DNA from: Dongia deserti
GTDB taxonomy: Bacteria; Pseudomonadota; Alphaproteobacteria; Dongiales; Dongiaceae
Length of the DNA: 64,000 bases
Assembly (NCBI RefSeq): GCF_003574735.1
Contig: NZ_QORW01000009.1
Location: 1 to 64,000, forward strand
Reading direction: 5' to 3'
The notes under the pieces are model-generated. The model was not told where the DNA came from and did not search any database. It worked only from the letters and a program-made list of their open reading frames with translations. The position numbers and the translations under genes were made by a program. This document shows, one piece after another, positions 1-8,008 of the stretch (positions are counted from its first letter, which is position 1; each line of letters begins with the position of its first letter).

Positions 1-24
1 GCCAATGCGGATAAGCTTATCCAT
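1..24 (-). CDS. Start of a gene running off the left edge
   Basis: Only the first eight codons lie in the window; they read MDKLIRIG on the minus strand from an ATG at position 24. A good ribosome binding site (GAAGGGAG, six bases before the ATG) precedes it, which is why I accept it as a real start. Eight residues are too few to name the product. Confidence 0.4.
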
Positions 25-98
25 GGACGGCTCCCTTCAATGAGATCTGCAACGACCTCATTCTGGCACATCGATGCCGCGCGGGGGCCGTCCACACC

Positions 99-174
99 AT
101 CACGAGTTTGCCTGCCACGGCTGAGTGCTGCCCATCGAAACTCGTGGATGGTCGGACCAAGTCGGACCATGACG
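99..174. repeat. Palindromic 37-bp element, inward-facing doublet (left arm truncated)
   Basis: The right arm (138-174) starts AAACTCGTGGATG and ends CATGACG, with a hairpin (one stem mismatch) and CAA loop between. The left arm (99-109) keeps only the inverted inner end, CACGAGTTT. The two inner ends face each other across about 28 bases. It belongs to the same family as the repeats at 1463-1565 and 35442-35818. Confidence 0.7.
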
Positions 175-215
175 GAGTAACGAGTGCGCAAGGGGGGAGC
201 GTTCGCGCATGGCGC

Positions 216-1433
216 TCATCCGTCTTCCCTGAACCTGCGCTCCAGGTCGTCGATGCCGCGCTCGAGCGAGAAGTGCTGGCGCACGCGCTCGTAGCCGGCC
301 TCGGCCAGGCGCAGGCGCAGTTCGGGATCGCGCATCAGGCGCAAGAGCGCGCCCGACAGGTTCTCCGGCGCGTTCGGCGGCACCAGCAGGCCGGTCTCCC
401 CCGGTACCACCAGCTCTGCAATGCCGGGCAGGTTGGTCGCAATCACCGCCAGCTTCTGGCTCTGCGCTTCCATCAGCACGTTGGGCAATCCGTCACGGTC
501 GCCATCCTCCGCGATGCAGCTGGCCAGCACGAAGATATCCGCGGCCTGATAGGCCTCCAAGACCTGGTCCTGTGGTGCCGCGCCCTGCCAGGTGATGGAG
601 TCCGCGATCTGCAGGGTGTCGGCGAGGTTCTTCAGTTCCTCCAGCAGCGGCCCGCCGCCGATATGATGAAAGTGCCATTGCGCTTCCTTGGGCAGCAGGG
701 CGAGGGCCTGCAGCAGGTCGGCATAGCCCTTCTTGGGCACCGCGCGGCCGACGGAGAGAATGCGCAGCGGCGCCTGCAAGTTGCGTCTGTGGAGCGGCGG
801 CTCGGGAAAGCGCGCGGAATCGAGACCGTGGTACACCAGGTGGATCTTGTCGCGATCCTCCGGCCGTGCAATCTCCCGCAAGTGCTCATAGCCGGCGCGC
901 GTGCAGGTCACCAGCCAGTCGAGCGTCGCCAGCTTCTCGCGCTTGTCCCAGTCGGGCGAGGTCCAGATGTCCTTGGCGTGGGCCGAGCAGCTCCACGGCA
1001 GGCCGGTGATCAGATGTGCGTAATAGGTCGCCGACGCCGGCGTATGGATGAAATGCGCGTGCAGCCGTGTCGTGTCCTTCGGCAGCTCCGCCACCATCAC
1101 GCAGGCCTGGCCGAAGCGCCGCGCGCGGTTGGGCGTCGGATCGCGCAGCAGATCCTTGATCCATTGCTTGAAAGCGCGCCAATAGCCACGCCGGAACTTC
1201 GCCTTGACCCAGGAGCGCAGGACGCGCCACGGCTCCTGATAGAGATATTCCGGCAGATAGGCGACGCCCGCCGCGATCTCGCGATGCACGGGATGCACAT
1301 GCGTGTCGGTTGGAGAGCGCAGCGAGACGATCTTGATCGGAAACCCGCGCTGCTCGAGCGCGCGGATCTCCTGCGCGATGAACGTCTCCGACAAACGCGG
1401 ATAGCCCTTGAGGATGAAAATCAGGCGGGACAC
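216..1433 (-). CDS. Glycosyltransferase family 4 protein
   Basis: A cytoplasmic GT-B fold glycosyltransferase of 405 residues that would move a sugar from an activated donor to a glycan or lipid acceptor. The N-terminus has the typical KGYPRLSETFI opening (about residue 8). The C-terminal half carries the donor-binding region EDGDRDGLPNVLMEAQ (309-324) followed by a conserved glycine-rich stretch. I chose the GTG at 1433 because the family usually begins just before this motif and the upstream part of the open frame is palindromic repeat sequence. It lies downstream of another minus-strand glycosyltransferase (1605-2885), separated by a repeat doublet, so the pair may be co-transcribed. The substrate cannot be told from the sequence. 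Confidence 0.85.
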   Translation of the reverse strand: MSRLIFILKGYPRLSETFIAQEIRALEQRGFPIKIVSLRSPTDTHVHPVHREIAAGVAYLPEYLYQEPWRVLRSWVKAKFRRGYWRAFKQWIKDLLRDPTPNRARRFGQACVMVAELPKDTTRLHAHFIHTPASATYYAHLITGLPWSCSAHAKDIWTSPDWDKREKLATLDWLVTCTRAGYEHLREIARPEDRDKIHLVYHGLDSARFPEPPLHRRNLQAPLRILSVGRAVPKKGYADLLQALALLPKEAQWHFHHIGGGPLLEELKNLADTLQIADSITWQGAAPQDQVLEAYQAADIFVLASCIAEDGDRDGLPNVLMEAQSQKLAVIATNLPGIAELVVPGETGLLVPPNAPENLSGALLRLMRDPELRLRLAEAGYERVRQHFSLERGIDDLERRFREDG

Positions 1434-1462
1434 TGGACACGAACCATAGACGCACTCCGAAT

Positions 1463-1565
1463 CGTCATGGTCGGGCTTGGTTCGACCATCCACGACTTTC
1501 TATCTGCAAACGTGATGCCGCCCCGGACAAACTCGTGGATGCCCGTGCCAAGCACGGGCATGACG
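1463..1565. repeat. Palindromic 37-bp element, inward-facing doublet
   Basis: Two copies in inverted orientation: 1463-1499 (starts CGTCATGG, ends CACGACTTT) and 1529-1565 (starts AAACTCGTGG, ends CATGACG), 29 bases apart. The right copy is a perfect hairpin, ATGCCCGTGC - CAA - GCACGGGCAT. The left copy has seven outer pairs and two mismatches. The arrangement, two palindromes with their constant ends facing inward, matches the doublet around the GIY-YIG pseudogene at 35.4 kb. Confidence 0.8.
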
Positions 1566-1604
1566 AAGAAGTTGAAGGTCATCGCTTTAGACGGTCGTCG
1601 CCCC

Positions 1605-2885
1605 TTACCGCGACTTGCGTCCGGCGAGGCGGGCGAGGCGGGGGCGGCTGTTGCCGGTGCGCTCGGTGCGCTCGCCGGTGCGGTTCCTGCGCACGCGATC
1701 AACGGCATGCGTGACGAGCCGGTTGAGGTTCTCCAGCCCGTCCATCAGGCCGGGCACCACCACATCGCTGGGCAGCGCCTGTTGCGGCAGCTGGCGCAAG
1801 GCGGTGGCCATGCGCTTCCAGTCGCGTTGACCGTGATCCTCCAGCATGGAAGAGAGGCCGAGCTCCTCCGCCCGCTTGGCGCGGATATATTGCTCCATGC
1901 GCGGCTCGGTACGCGGCACGATGACCGCGCGCTTGTCGAAGCTCAAGATCTCGCAGAACGTGTTGTAGCCGCCCATCGCCACGATGCCGATGGCATGCGC
2001 CATCAGATGCTCGATCTGCGCGTCGAAGGTGATGGCCTCGATATTGGGCAGCCTGTTGGCGCGGTGGATGAACTCCGCCTGGCGGTCGGAATGCATGAAG
2101 GGGCCGAGCACCAACAGCGCCGGATACGGCAGCGCCTTGTCGTTCTCATAGGCGCGCAGCACCCAATCGATCACTTCCTCGCCGTCGCCGCCGCCACCGG
2201 TTGTGACCAGCAGGTACGGCGCCTCGATCTTCTGCAGCGTCCAGTGCGCCGGGGTGCCGTGCGGCAGCGAGCGATGCAGATAGCCGGTATAGGTCATCTT
2301 GCGCCGCACCGATTTCGGCAGCTCGATCCCTTCCAGCGGATCGCAGATCTGCGGCAGGCCATAGACCCAGATCGAATCGTAGAGATCACGCAAGGCCGGC
2401 ACCGCCTTCTTGCGCTCCCATTCGGGGATGAGGTGAACAGGGTCATCCATGATGTCGCGCAGTCCAAGCGCCAGGTGCGTGCCACGCTCCTTCAGCATGC
2501 GGAGCGTATTCTCCACTTCGCCGCGTAGCCCCAAGGGCTCCTTGTCCACGATGAAGATGTCGGGATCGAAGATGTCGGCGGCGTGCTGGATGATCGAATC
2601 GCGCATCGCCAGCGTCTCGTCGATATCGATCAGCAGGCTCAAGGGCGTGTAGTCGCCCGAACGCAGCTTGATGACCCCGGGAATGCGCACGAAATCCACG
2701 CGGGCCCGAAAATTGAAGCTGCCGATGATGGGCGAGCCGGTCAGGATGATGACCGACATATCCTTGTTCTGGTCGACCAGGGAATGGGCAATCGTGAGGC
2801 ATCGCCTCAGGTGGCCCAATCCGAACGTGTCGTGTGAATAGATGAGGACGCGCACGTCCTTGTTCTTCGTTTGATTATCGGACAC
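1605..2885 (-). CDS. Predicted glycosyltransferase, MurG-like (COG4671 type)
   Basis: A 426-residue GT-B fold protein. The N-terminal motif SHDTFGLGHLRRCLTIA (about residues 17-33) and the central glycine-rich LLVTTGGGGDG region are typical of the COG4671 group, which is distantly related to MurG. The C-terminal half contains VAMGGYNTFCEILSF, equivalent to the UDP-sugar site of MurG-like enzymes. The last 30 residues are very rich in arginine and look disordered. It precedes the GT4 gene at 216-1433 on the same strand, which suggests a small glycan-assembly unit. Family recognition is firm; donor and acceptor are unknown. Confidence 0.85.
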   Translation of the reverse strand: MSDNQTKNKDVRVLIYSHDTFGLGHLRRCLTIAHSLVDQNKDMSVIILTGSPIIGSFNFRARVDFVRIPGVIKLRSGDYTPLSLLIDIDETLAMRDSIIQHAADIFDPDIFIVDKEPLGLRGEVENTLRMLKERGTHLALGLRDIMDDPVHLIPEWERKKAVPALRDLYDSIWVYGLPQICDPLEGIELPKSVRRKMTYTGYLHRSLPHGTPAHWTLQKIEAPYLLVTTGGGGDGEEVIDWVLRAYENDKALPYPALLVLGPFMHSDRQAEFIHRANRLPNIEAITFDAQIEHLMAHAIGIVAMGGYNTFCEILSFDKRAVIVPRTEPRMEQYIRAKRAEELGLSSMLEDHGQRDWKRMATALRQLPQQALPSDVVVPGLMDGLENLNRLVTHAVDRVRRNRTGERTERTGNSRPRLARLAGRKSR

Positions 2886-3093
2886 GCGCCTTGTCCCCTG
2901 TCAGCGGCGAGCGGCGTGAGTATGACATAGGCTCTTTACCGAAAAAAAGTATGAACCGGGATCGATAGCGGGCATTCCATCATCGCCGCATGATCTTTTC
3001 AAGCTATTGATATACCTTGGTATTTTTGTCACAAATCGGCTCACCGCGACGGAATTCCTGCGGCAGAAAACGCGAACCCTGTTGCCCGCAGGT

Positions 3094-3176
3094 GACAGAA
3101 ATCAGAGCTCGGAAATCAGAGGGCGGGAATGCAATCGTTCGTTCCCGACTTCTGACTTCCGGCTTCCGAGTTCCGG
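3094..3176. repeat. Heptamer inverted array 1
   Basis: The left arm reads in 7-bp steps as GACAGAA ATCAGAG CTCGGAA and so on. The right arm (from about 3143) repeats the inverse in 7-bp steps: TTCCCGA CTTCTGA CTTCCGG CTTCCGA GTTCCGG. It can fold into a long imperfect hairpin. It lies in the 360-base gap before the ABC protein gene; the rest of that gap (2886-3093) is AT-richer and I recognise nothing else there. It has the same period and unit type as the arrays at 32493, 36459 and 46653. Confidence 0.6.
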
Positions 3177-3245
3177 CGCAGCCCCCTATTGTCCCAAAAC
3201 ACAACAGAATCAAGCAACCGGCGCATGTCGGTACGGGGCGCGGGC

Positions 3246-5978
3246 ATGGAACACAATCTATTTCGCTATATATGGCGCAATAGCTGGCGTGACCAATCGG
3301 TCATTCTGGCCATCGTCGCCGTTTCCTACATTTTTTATTTCATCTCCCTCGACCTGCCGAAGCAGATCGTCAACAAGGCGATCCAGGGCGAGGCCTTCGC
3401 TGCCGGCAACACCACGGCAAAGTTCTTGGATCTCTCCATCGGCCCGATCGAATCGATCGGTCTGCCCGAGCTGACCTTGCTTCCCGGCTTCGACCTCGAT
3501 CGCATTTCCTATCTCGTCGCCCTCTGCTTCTCGTTCCTGTTCTTTGTGATCCTGAACGGCTGGGTGAAGCAGATCGTGAATACGGAGAAGGGCCGCCTGG
3601 GCGAGCGCATGCTGCGCCGCCTGCGCTACGAGCTCTATGACCGCGTCCTCCGCTTCCCCTTGAGCCATTTCCGCAAGGTAAAGCAGGCGGAAATCGCGAC
3701 CATGATCAAGGACGAGGTGGAACCGCTGGGCGGCTTCATTGGCGATGCCTACGTGACGCCCGCTTTCCTTGGTGGGCAGGCGCTCACCGCCCTCGTCTTC
3801 ATCATGCTGCAGAGCGTCTGGCTTGGCCTCATCTCGGTCGTCGTGTTGGCAGTACAGCTGGTGGTCATTCCGATCCTGCGCCGACGTATCCTCGAGCTCG
3901 GCCGCCAACGGCAATTGACCGCGCGCCAGCTGGCCGGCCGCATCGCGGAGAATGTCGATGGCGCGGTCGAGATTCATGCAAACGATACCTCCAACTACGA
4001 ACGCGCGGATATCGTCAACCGCCTGGAAAAGATTTTCCTGATCCGGTTCGAGCTCTATCAGCGCAAGTACTTCGTCAAATACATCAACAACATGCTGTCG
4101 CAGGTCACGCCGTTCCTGTTCTACCTGATCGGCGGTTACCTGGCGCTGACCGGGCGGTTCGACGTCGGGTCGCTGGTCGCGGTCATCGCCGCGTACAGCA
4201 ACTTGCCGAGCCCGATCAAGGAGCTGATCGACTGGCAGCAGCAAAGCCAGGACGTGCAGATCAAATACGAGCAGGTGATCGAGCAGTTTACGCCGGACGG
4301 CATGATGCCGCCGGAGTTGCAGCAGCCAACCGACCAGGTTCCAGCCGCTCCTGCGGGCGGCTTCTCCGCTCAATCCGTGGCCTACTACGACGAAGGCGGG
4401 GCACGGCTGCTGGACAATGCGGCGTTGGAGGTCGGCGGCCGCGACCATCTGGCGATCGTTGGGTTCAACGGCTCAGGCAAGGAGGTGCTGGGCCTGATCC
4501 TGGCGCGGCTGACCTGGCCGACGACCGGCACGCTGCGCTGGGGTAATGCCGACATGGCCACGCTGCCGGAAGGCGCGATCGGCCGGCACATCTCCTACGT
4601 CGCCGACGAGACCTACCTCTTCCCGCTCTCCATCCTCGACAACGTGGTCTATGGCCTAAAGCATCGGCCGATCGCGCCGGCGCATTATGAAGGGCGGGCG
4701 CTCATGCACTATCAGCGCCGCATCACGGAGGCCAGGCGCACGGCCAATCCGACGCTCGACATCTATGCGCAATGGATCGATTTCGGAGCGGCCGGTGTCG
4801 ACGATCTTGCCGGACTGAAGCGCCGCATCATCGACCTGCTGCCGGCCGTGGAGCTGGACGATGATGTCTACCAGTTCGGTCTGCGCGGCCGCATCGATCC
4901 CGACGAGCAGCCCGACGTCGCCGCCCGCTTCCTGGAAGCACGCGCTGCCATCCATCGGCGCCTGGAGGAACCGGGCATGAGTCACTTGGTCGAGCATTTC
5001 GATCCCAACCGCTACAACCGCAACATGACGGTGGCGGAGAACCTGCTGTTCGGCACGCCACGCGGCCCGGTGTTCGACCTCGCCGCCTTGCGCGACAACA
5101 AGGTGCTCGCGAACGTGATTGACGCCGTGGGCCTGAAGCCGGCCCTGATGGCGATGGGCGCCAAGATCGGCGAGACCATGGTCGAGCTGTTCGCTGACTT
5201 GCCGCCCGGCCATCCCTTCTTCGAGCAGTTCAGCTTCGTCTCCGCCGACGATCTGCCGCTGGTTCAGCAACTGCTGAACCGCGTGCAGCGTAGTGGGTTG
5301 GAGAACGCCGCCCCGGCCGATCAGCAGCGCCTGGTCGCCATCACCTTCCCCTATATCGAATCCCGACATCGCTTGGGCTTGATCGATGCCGAACTCGAAG
5401 CGCGGCTGCTCGCCGGACGCCGCAGCTTCGCCGAAACCCTGCCGGATGAATACCAGGACTACATCGAGTTCTTCGATCCGGACCGCTACAACGCCGCCGC
5501 CACGGTGCAGGACAACATGCTGTTCGGCCGCCTGGTCTATGGCCAGGCACAGGCCGCACAGCGCATCCATCGCCTGCTGCTCGACGTGGTGACCGAGATC
5601 GGCCTCAAGTCCGAGGTGCTGGCGGTCGGCCTGGAGCATGGCGTCGGGACGGGCGGACGGCGCCTGACGCAAGCGCAGCGGCAGAAAGTGGCGCTGGTGC
5701 GCGCGCTGGTCCGCCGGCCCAGGATTCTGATCCTCAACAACGCCTTGGCGCCGCTGGAAAGCGCAGCGCAGACGCGCCTCGTCAAGGCGCTGCGGCAGGA
5801 GATGAAGGACCGCTGCTTGATCCTGATCGCCGACAACGCTGCCTTGTGCAGCATCATGGACCGGGTGGCGGTGATGCGCGACGGCCGCGTGATCGAGCAG
5901 GGACCATTGGATCGACTGGCGCGGCCGGGGACGGCCCTGTCCGATCTCGGGATCGGACTGCAGATGGCCGCGAGCTAG
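3246..5978 (+). CDS. ABC transporter-like membrane protein with degenerate ATPase domain
   Basis: About 910 residues. The N-terminal part (residues about 15-330) is an exporter-type transmembrane domain with several hydrophobic segments and the cytoplasmic loop LRRLRYELYDRVLRFPLSHF. The C-terminal ATPase is unusual. Its Walker A reads GFNGSGKE (about 405-412), with Glu where Ser/Thr should bind magnesium. The signature is replaced by RRLTQAQRQ (about 803). Walker B reads ILILNNA, lacking both the Asp and the catalytic Glu. Walker A and signature are about 395 residues apart instead of about 100, and the insert carries two related FDP(N/D)RYN...T(V)..N.LFG motifs (near 590 and 740). I chose the ATG at 3246, which fits the usual N-terminus (EHNLFRYIWR); ATG 3225 and TTG 3189 are also possible. 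A cNMP-binding protein and a methyltransferase-like gene follow, so all three may act together. Confidence 0.85.
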   Translation: MEHNLFRYIWRNSWRDQSVILAIVAVSYIFYFISLDLPKQIVNKAIQGEAFAAGNTTAKFLDLSIGPIESIGLPELTLLPGFDLDRISYLVALCFSFLFFVILNGWVKQIVNTEKGRLGERMLRRLRYELYDRVLRFPLSHFRKVKQAEIATMIKDEVEPLGGFIGDAYVTPAFLGGQALTALVFIMLQSVWLGLISVVVLAVQLVVIPILRRRILELGRQRQLTARQLAGRIAENVDGAVEIHANDTSNYERADIVNRLEKIFLIRFELYQRKYFVKYINNMLSQVTPFLFYLIGGYLALTGRFDVGSLVAVIAAYSNLPSPIKELIDWQQQSQDVQIKYEQVIEQFTPDGMMPPELQQPTDQVPAAPAGGFSAQSVAYYDEGGARLLDNAALEVGGRDHLAIVGFNGSGKEVLGLILARLTWPTTGTLRWGNADMATLPEGAIGRHISYVADETYLFPLSILDNVVYGLKHRPIAPAHYEGRALMHYQRRITEARRTANPTLDIYAQWIDFGAAGVDDLAGLKRRIIDLLPAVELDDDVYQFGLRGRIDPDEQPDVAARFLEARAAIHRRLEEPGMSHLVEHFDPNRYNRNMTVAENLLFGTPRGPVFDLAALRDNKVLANVIDAVGLKPALMAMGAKIGETMVELFADLPPGHPFFEQFSFVSADDLPLVQQLLNRVQRSGLENAAPADQQRLVAITFPYIESRHRLGLIDAELEARLLAGRRSFAETLPDEYQDYIEFFDPDRYNAAATVQDNMLFGRLVYGQAQAAQRIHRLLLDVVTEIGLKSEVLAVGLEHGVGTGGRRLTQAQRQKVALVRALVRRPRILILNNALAPLESAAQTRLVKALRQEMKDRCLILIADNAALCSIMDRVAVMRDGRVIEQGPLDRLARPGTALSDLGIGLQMAAS

Positions 5979-6028
5979 CCAAGTTCACAACAATCGAGTC
6001 ATAATTTCAGGGACGGAGACCGAGACAC

Positions 6029-6472
6029 ATGAGCATCATCGACGACGTTGAAGCGCTGAAGCGCATGGAACTGTTCGCCAAGGTGGAGCCGGCCAAGCTG
6101 AAGCTGATGGCCTTCGCGGCGGAACGTACCCAGTTCCGCAAAGGCGAGGAGATGGTGCACCAGGGCGATCCCGCCGACGCCGCCTACATCATCCTGGAGG
6201 GCAGGGCTGATGTGCTGGTCGAAACCCCGACCGGGAACCTCAAGGTTGCGGAGGTCGGGCGCGATGCGTTCGTGGGTGAGATCGGTATTCTGTGCGATGT
6301 GCCTCGCACCGCGACCGTGGTGGCGACCGAGGATCTCACCACGCTCAAGATCACCAAGGACCTGTTCTTCCGCATGGTGACGGATTTCCCGACCATCTCC
6401 ATCGAGGTCATGCGCGTCCTCGCCCAGCGCCTCGAGCACGCCAACGAGCTGCTGGCAGCGACCAGGCATTGA
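6029..6472 (+). CDS. Cyclic nucleotide-binding domain protein (Crp/EPAC-like, no DNA-binding domain)
   Basis: 147 residues, almost entirely one cNMP-binding beta-roll. The phosphate-binding cassette reads FVGEIGILCDVPRTATVVA (about residues 80-98), close to the consensus GE.aLl...pRtATv, including the Arg that contacts the cyclic phosphate. No helix-turn-helix or enzymatic domain follows, so it is a stand-alone sensor that probably acts on a partner protein. It lies 50 bases after the ABC protein gene and its stop overlaps the start of the next gene by four bases, so translational coupling is likely. A role in regulating the degenerate ABC protein is inference from position. Confidence 0.85.
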   Translation: MSIIDDVEALKRMELFAKVEPAKLKLMAFAAERTQFRKGEEMVHQGDPADAAYIILEGRADVLVETPTGNLKVAEVGRDAFVGEIGILCDVPRTATVVATEDLTTLKITKDLFFRMVTDFPTISIEVMRVLAQRLEHANELLAATRH

Positions 6473-6957
6473 GCCGTCTCGATTCCTTCATCCGCCGTCT
6501 GGAGGCACAGCGCGCGTGCCTCAACCGCGCCGCGCAGCTGATCGCGGCGCTCCCGGGCAACGTGCTTGAATTCGGCCTCGGCAACGGGCGCACCTACGAT
6601 CACCTGCGGGAAACGCTACGGGAGCGCGACATCTATGTATTCGAGCGCAAGGTGGCCGCGCACCCCGACTGCATCCCCCCGGACGATCGCCTATTCCTCG
6701 GCGACTTCCTCGAGAGCCTGCCCAAGGCGATCGCGCAACTGGGCCGCAACACCGCTCTTGCCAATCTCGACATCGGCTCCGGCGATGAGGAAGCCAGCAA
6801 ACAGCTCGCGCGCGCCATGCTGCCATCCGTCCTGCAATTGCTGAAGCCAGGCAGCATCCTCATCAGCGATCAGCCGGTCGAAAGCGCCGACCTCGAAGCC
6901 CTTCCGCTGCCTGCCGGCATCAAGCCGGGCCGCTATTTTCTCCATCGCAGGCGCTAG
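6469..6957 (+). CDS. Small class I methyltransferase-like protein
   Basis: 162 residues from a TTG start whose TTGA overlaps the stop of the preceding cNMP-binding gene. The segment NVLEFGLGNGRTYDHLRE (about residues 24-41) matches SAM-binding motif I (EhGxGxGxxxxhL), and NLDIGSGD (about 98-105) is in the place of the acidic motifs. No full catalytic signature can be recognised, so it may bind SAM without being a typical methyltransferase. ATG starts are absent from the first 60 residues, so the coupled TTG is the best choice. The acceptor is unknown. Confidence 0.65.
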   Translation: MSRLDSFIRRLEAQRACLNRAAQLIAALPGNVLEFGLGNGRTYDHLRETLRERDIYVFERKVAAHPDCIPPDDRLFLGDFLESLPKAIAQLGRNTALANLDIGSGDEEASKQLARAMLPSVLQLLKPGSILISDQPVESADLEALPLPAGIKPGRYFLHRRR

Positions 6958-7001
6958 GCAGAACGCTTCCCCCATTCGTCATGGTCGATTGGCCGCATTA
7001 C

Positions 7002-7358
7002 TCAGCGCATCTGCTTCAACATCGCCAGCAGCCGTGCAATCTCCGCTTCGCTCATGCCGCCGATGCGCGTGGCGAGGCGATTGGCAAGCTCTGTCGCCTG
7101 CGGGCTCAAGCCCGCGGTGTCGATGGTCACCCGGGGGTCCGACAGCTCCGCCAGCGCCTTCAATTCATCCACCTCTTCCCAGGCGAGATTAAAGTGGGCC
7201 GCGACCTGCTGCACCAGTCCAGGGGTCGGCTTGCCGCGATGCCCGTGCTCCAGCGCCGACAGGTAGGCCGAGCTCACCTTCAGCGCTTTCGCGAGGTCCT
7301 TGAGCTGGCACTGCCGTGCCTCCCGCAGATCGCGCAGCTTCCGGCCGAAGGGAGTCAT
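7002..7358 (-). CDS. XRE-family helix-turn-helix regulator
   Basis: 118 residues. The N-terminal 60 form a Cro/C1-type HTH: FGRKLRDLREARQCQLKDLA, then VSSAYLSALEHGHRG as the recognition helix. The C-terminal part (about 65-118) is acidic and amphipathic, with no known ligand domain, and may be for dimerisation. I chose the ATG at 7358 (MTPFGRKL) rather than one ten codons upstream because the HTH normally starts there. It is the last minus-strand gene after the smr gene, separated by a palindrome at 7391-7413. In relatives a small XRE protein often accompanies smr and mltA (from memory). Confidence 0.8.
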   Translation of the reverse strand: MTPFGRKLRDLREARQCQLKDLAKALKVSSAYLSALEHGHRGKPTPGLVQQVAAHFNLAWEEVDELKALAELSDPRVTIDTAGLSPQATELANRLATRIGGMSEAEIARLLAMLKQMR

Positions 7359-7390
7359 CGAGGAGCCTGCTCCGCGCATGGCAAGCAACT

Positions 7391-7413
7391 CCCTCCCCCA
7401 AGTTGGGGGAGGG
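7391..7413. repeat. Perfect G/C palindrome between smr and the XRE gene
   Basis: CCCTCCCCCAA and its exact inverse TTGGGGGAGGG are separated by a single base. No T-run follows on either strand, so it is more like a REP-type element than an intrinsic terminator. Related CCCTCCCC-type palindromes occur at 11,913-12,040, 21,136-21,248 and 63,509-63,533. Confidence 0.65.
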
Positions 7414-7443
7414 AAGTGTTATGTGTTCGAGCCGTGCCAGTGG

Positions 7444-8004
7444 TCATTTCTCCCGCACCCGCTTCAGCAGCACGTAGAGCGCGCCTTCGCCGCCGTGCTG
7501 CGGCTCGGCGTAGTCGAAGGCGAGCACCAGCGAGCGGAACGCCGGCTCGTTCAGCCAGCGCGGGACGGCCTGGCGCAGGATGCCGGTCTTCGATGTCGTC
7601 ATGCCCTTGCCCGTCACGACCAGCACGGTGCGCTTGCCGGCTGCGTGCGCGCGCCTCAGAAACGCGAGCAGATCGTCATGCGCGTCCTGTTGCGTGCGGC
7701 CATGCAGATCGATCTTGCCTTCGATCGGCAGCTTGCCCTTGCGGAAGCGCTCGGCCTGCCGCCGGTCGATACCGTGGCTGAGGCCGTGGGCCAGCTCATG
7801 GGGCTTGGCAGACGGCGCTGGCTTCGGCTTGGGCGGTGGAGGAGCCGGCGTTGCAGGCTTGGCAGTTTTCGCCTTCGGCGCGGGCGCGCCTGGCGCCTCT
7901 TCCTTGGGCAGGGCCGCGCGACGCTTGGACTTGATGGGCCGCACGGTTTGCGCGACGTTGCGCCAAAGCTCGAGTTCCTCGGGCGTGACCCGCCGCTTCG
8001 GCAT
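7444..8004 (-). CDS. Smr domain protein (MutS2 C-terminal-like nuclease)
   Basis: 186 residues. After a basic, proline-rich and probably disordered stretch (about 20-70) comes an Smr domain (about 95-186). It has the signature DLHGRTQQDAHDDLLAFL, the loop VVTGKGMTTSKTGILRQAVPRWL, and the final GGEGALYVLLKR. This family includes MutS2-associated and stand-alone endonucleases acting on branched DNA or on RNA. The HGRTQ motif is intact. It starts four bases after the lutC stop and so is probably the last gene of an mltA-lutA-lutB-lutC-smr unit. Confidence 0.9.
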   Translation of the reverse strand: MPKRRVTPEELELWRNVAQTVRPIKSKRRAALPKEEAPGAPAPKAKTAKPATPAPPPPKPKPAPSAKPHELAHGLSHGIDRRQAERFRKGKLPIEGKIDLHGRTQQDAHDDLLAFLRRAHAAGKRTVLVVTGKGMTTSKTGILRQAVPRWLNEPAFRSLVLAFDYAEPQHGGEGALYVLLKRVREK

Positions 8005-8008
8005 CGCT

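Noticed and set aside
108-2528. 806-codon open frame on the plus strand across the two glycosyltransferase genes
   Set aside because: It is antisense to two recognisable minus-strand genes. Its protein is rich in Arg, Gln, His and Ala without domains, as expected from the complement of GC-rich coding DNA.
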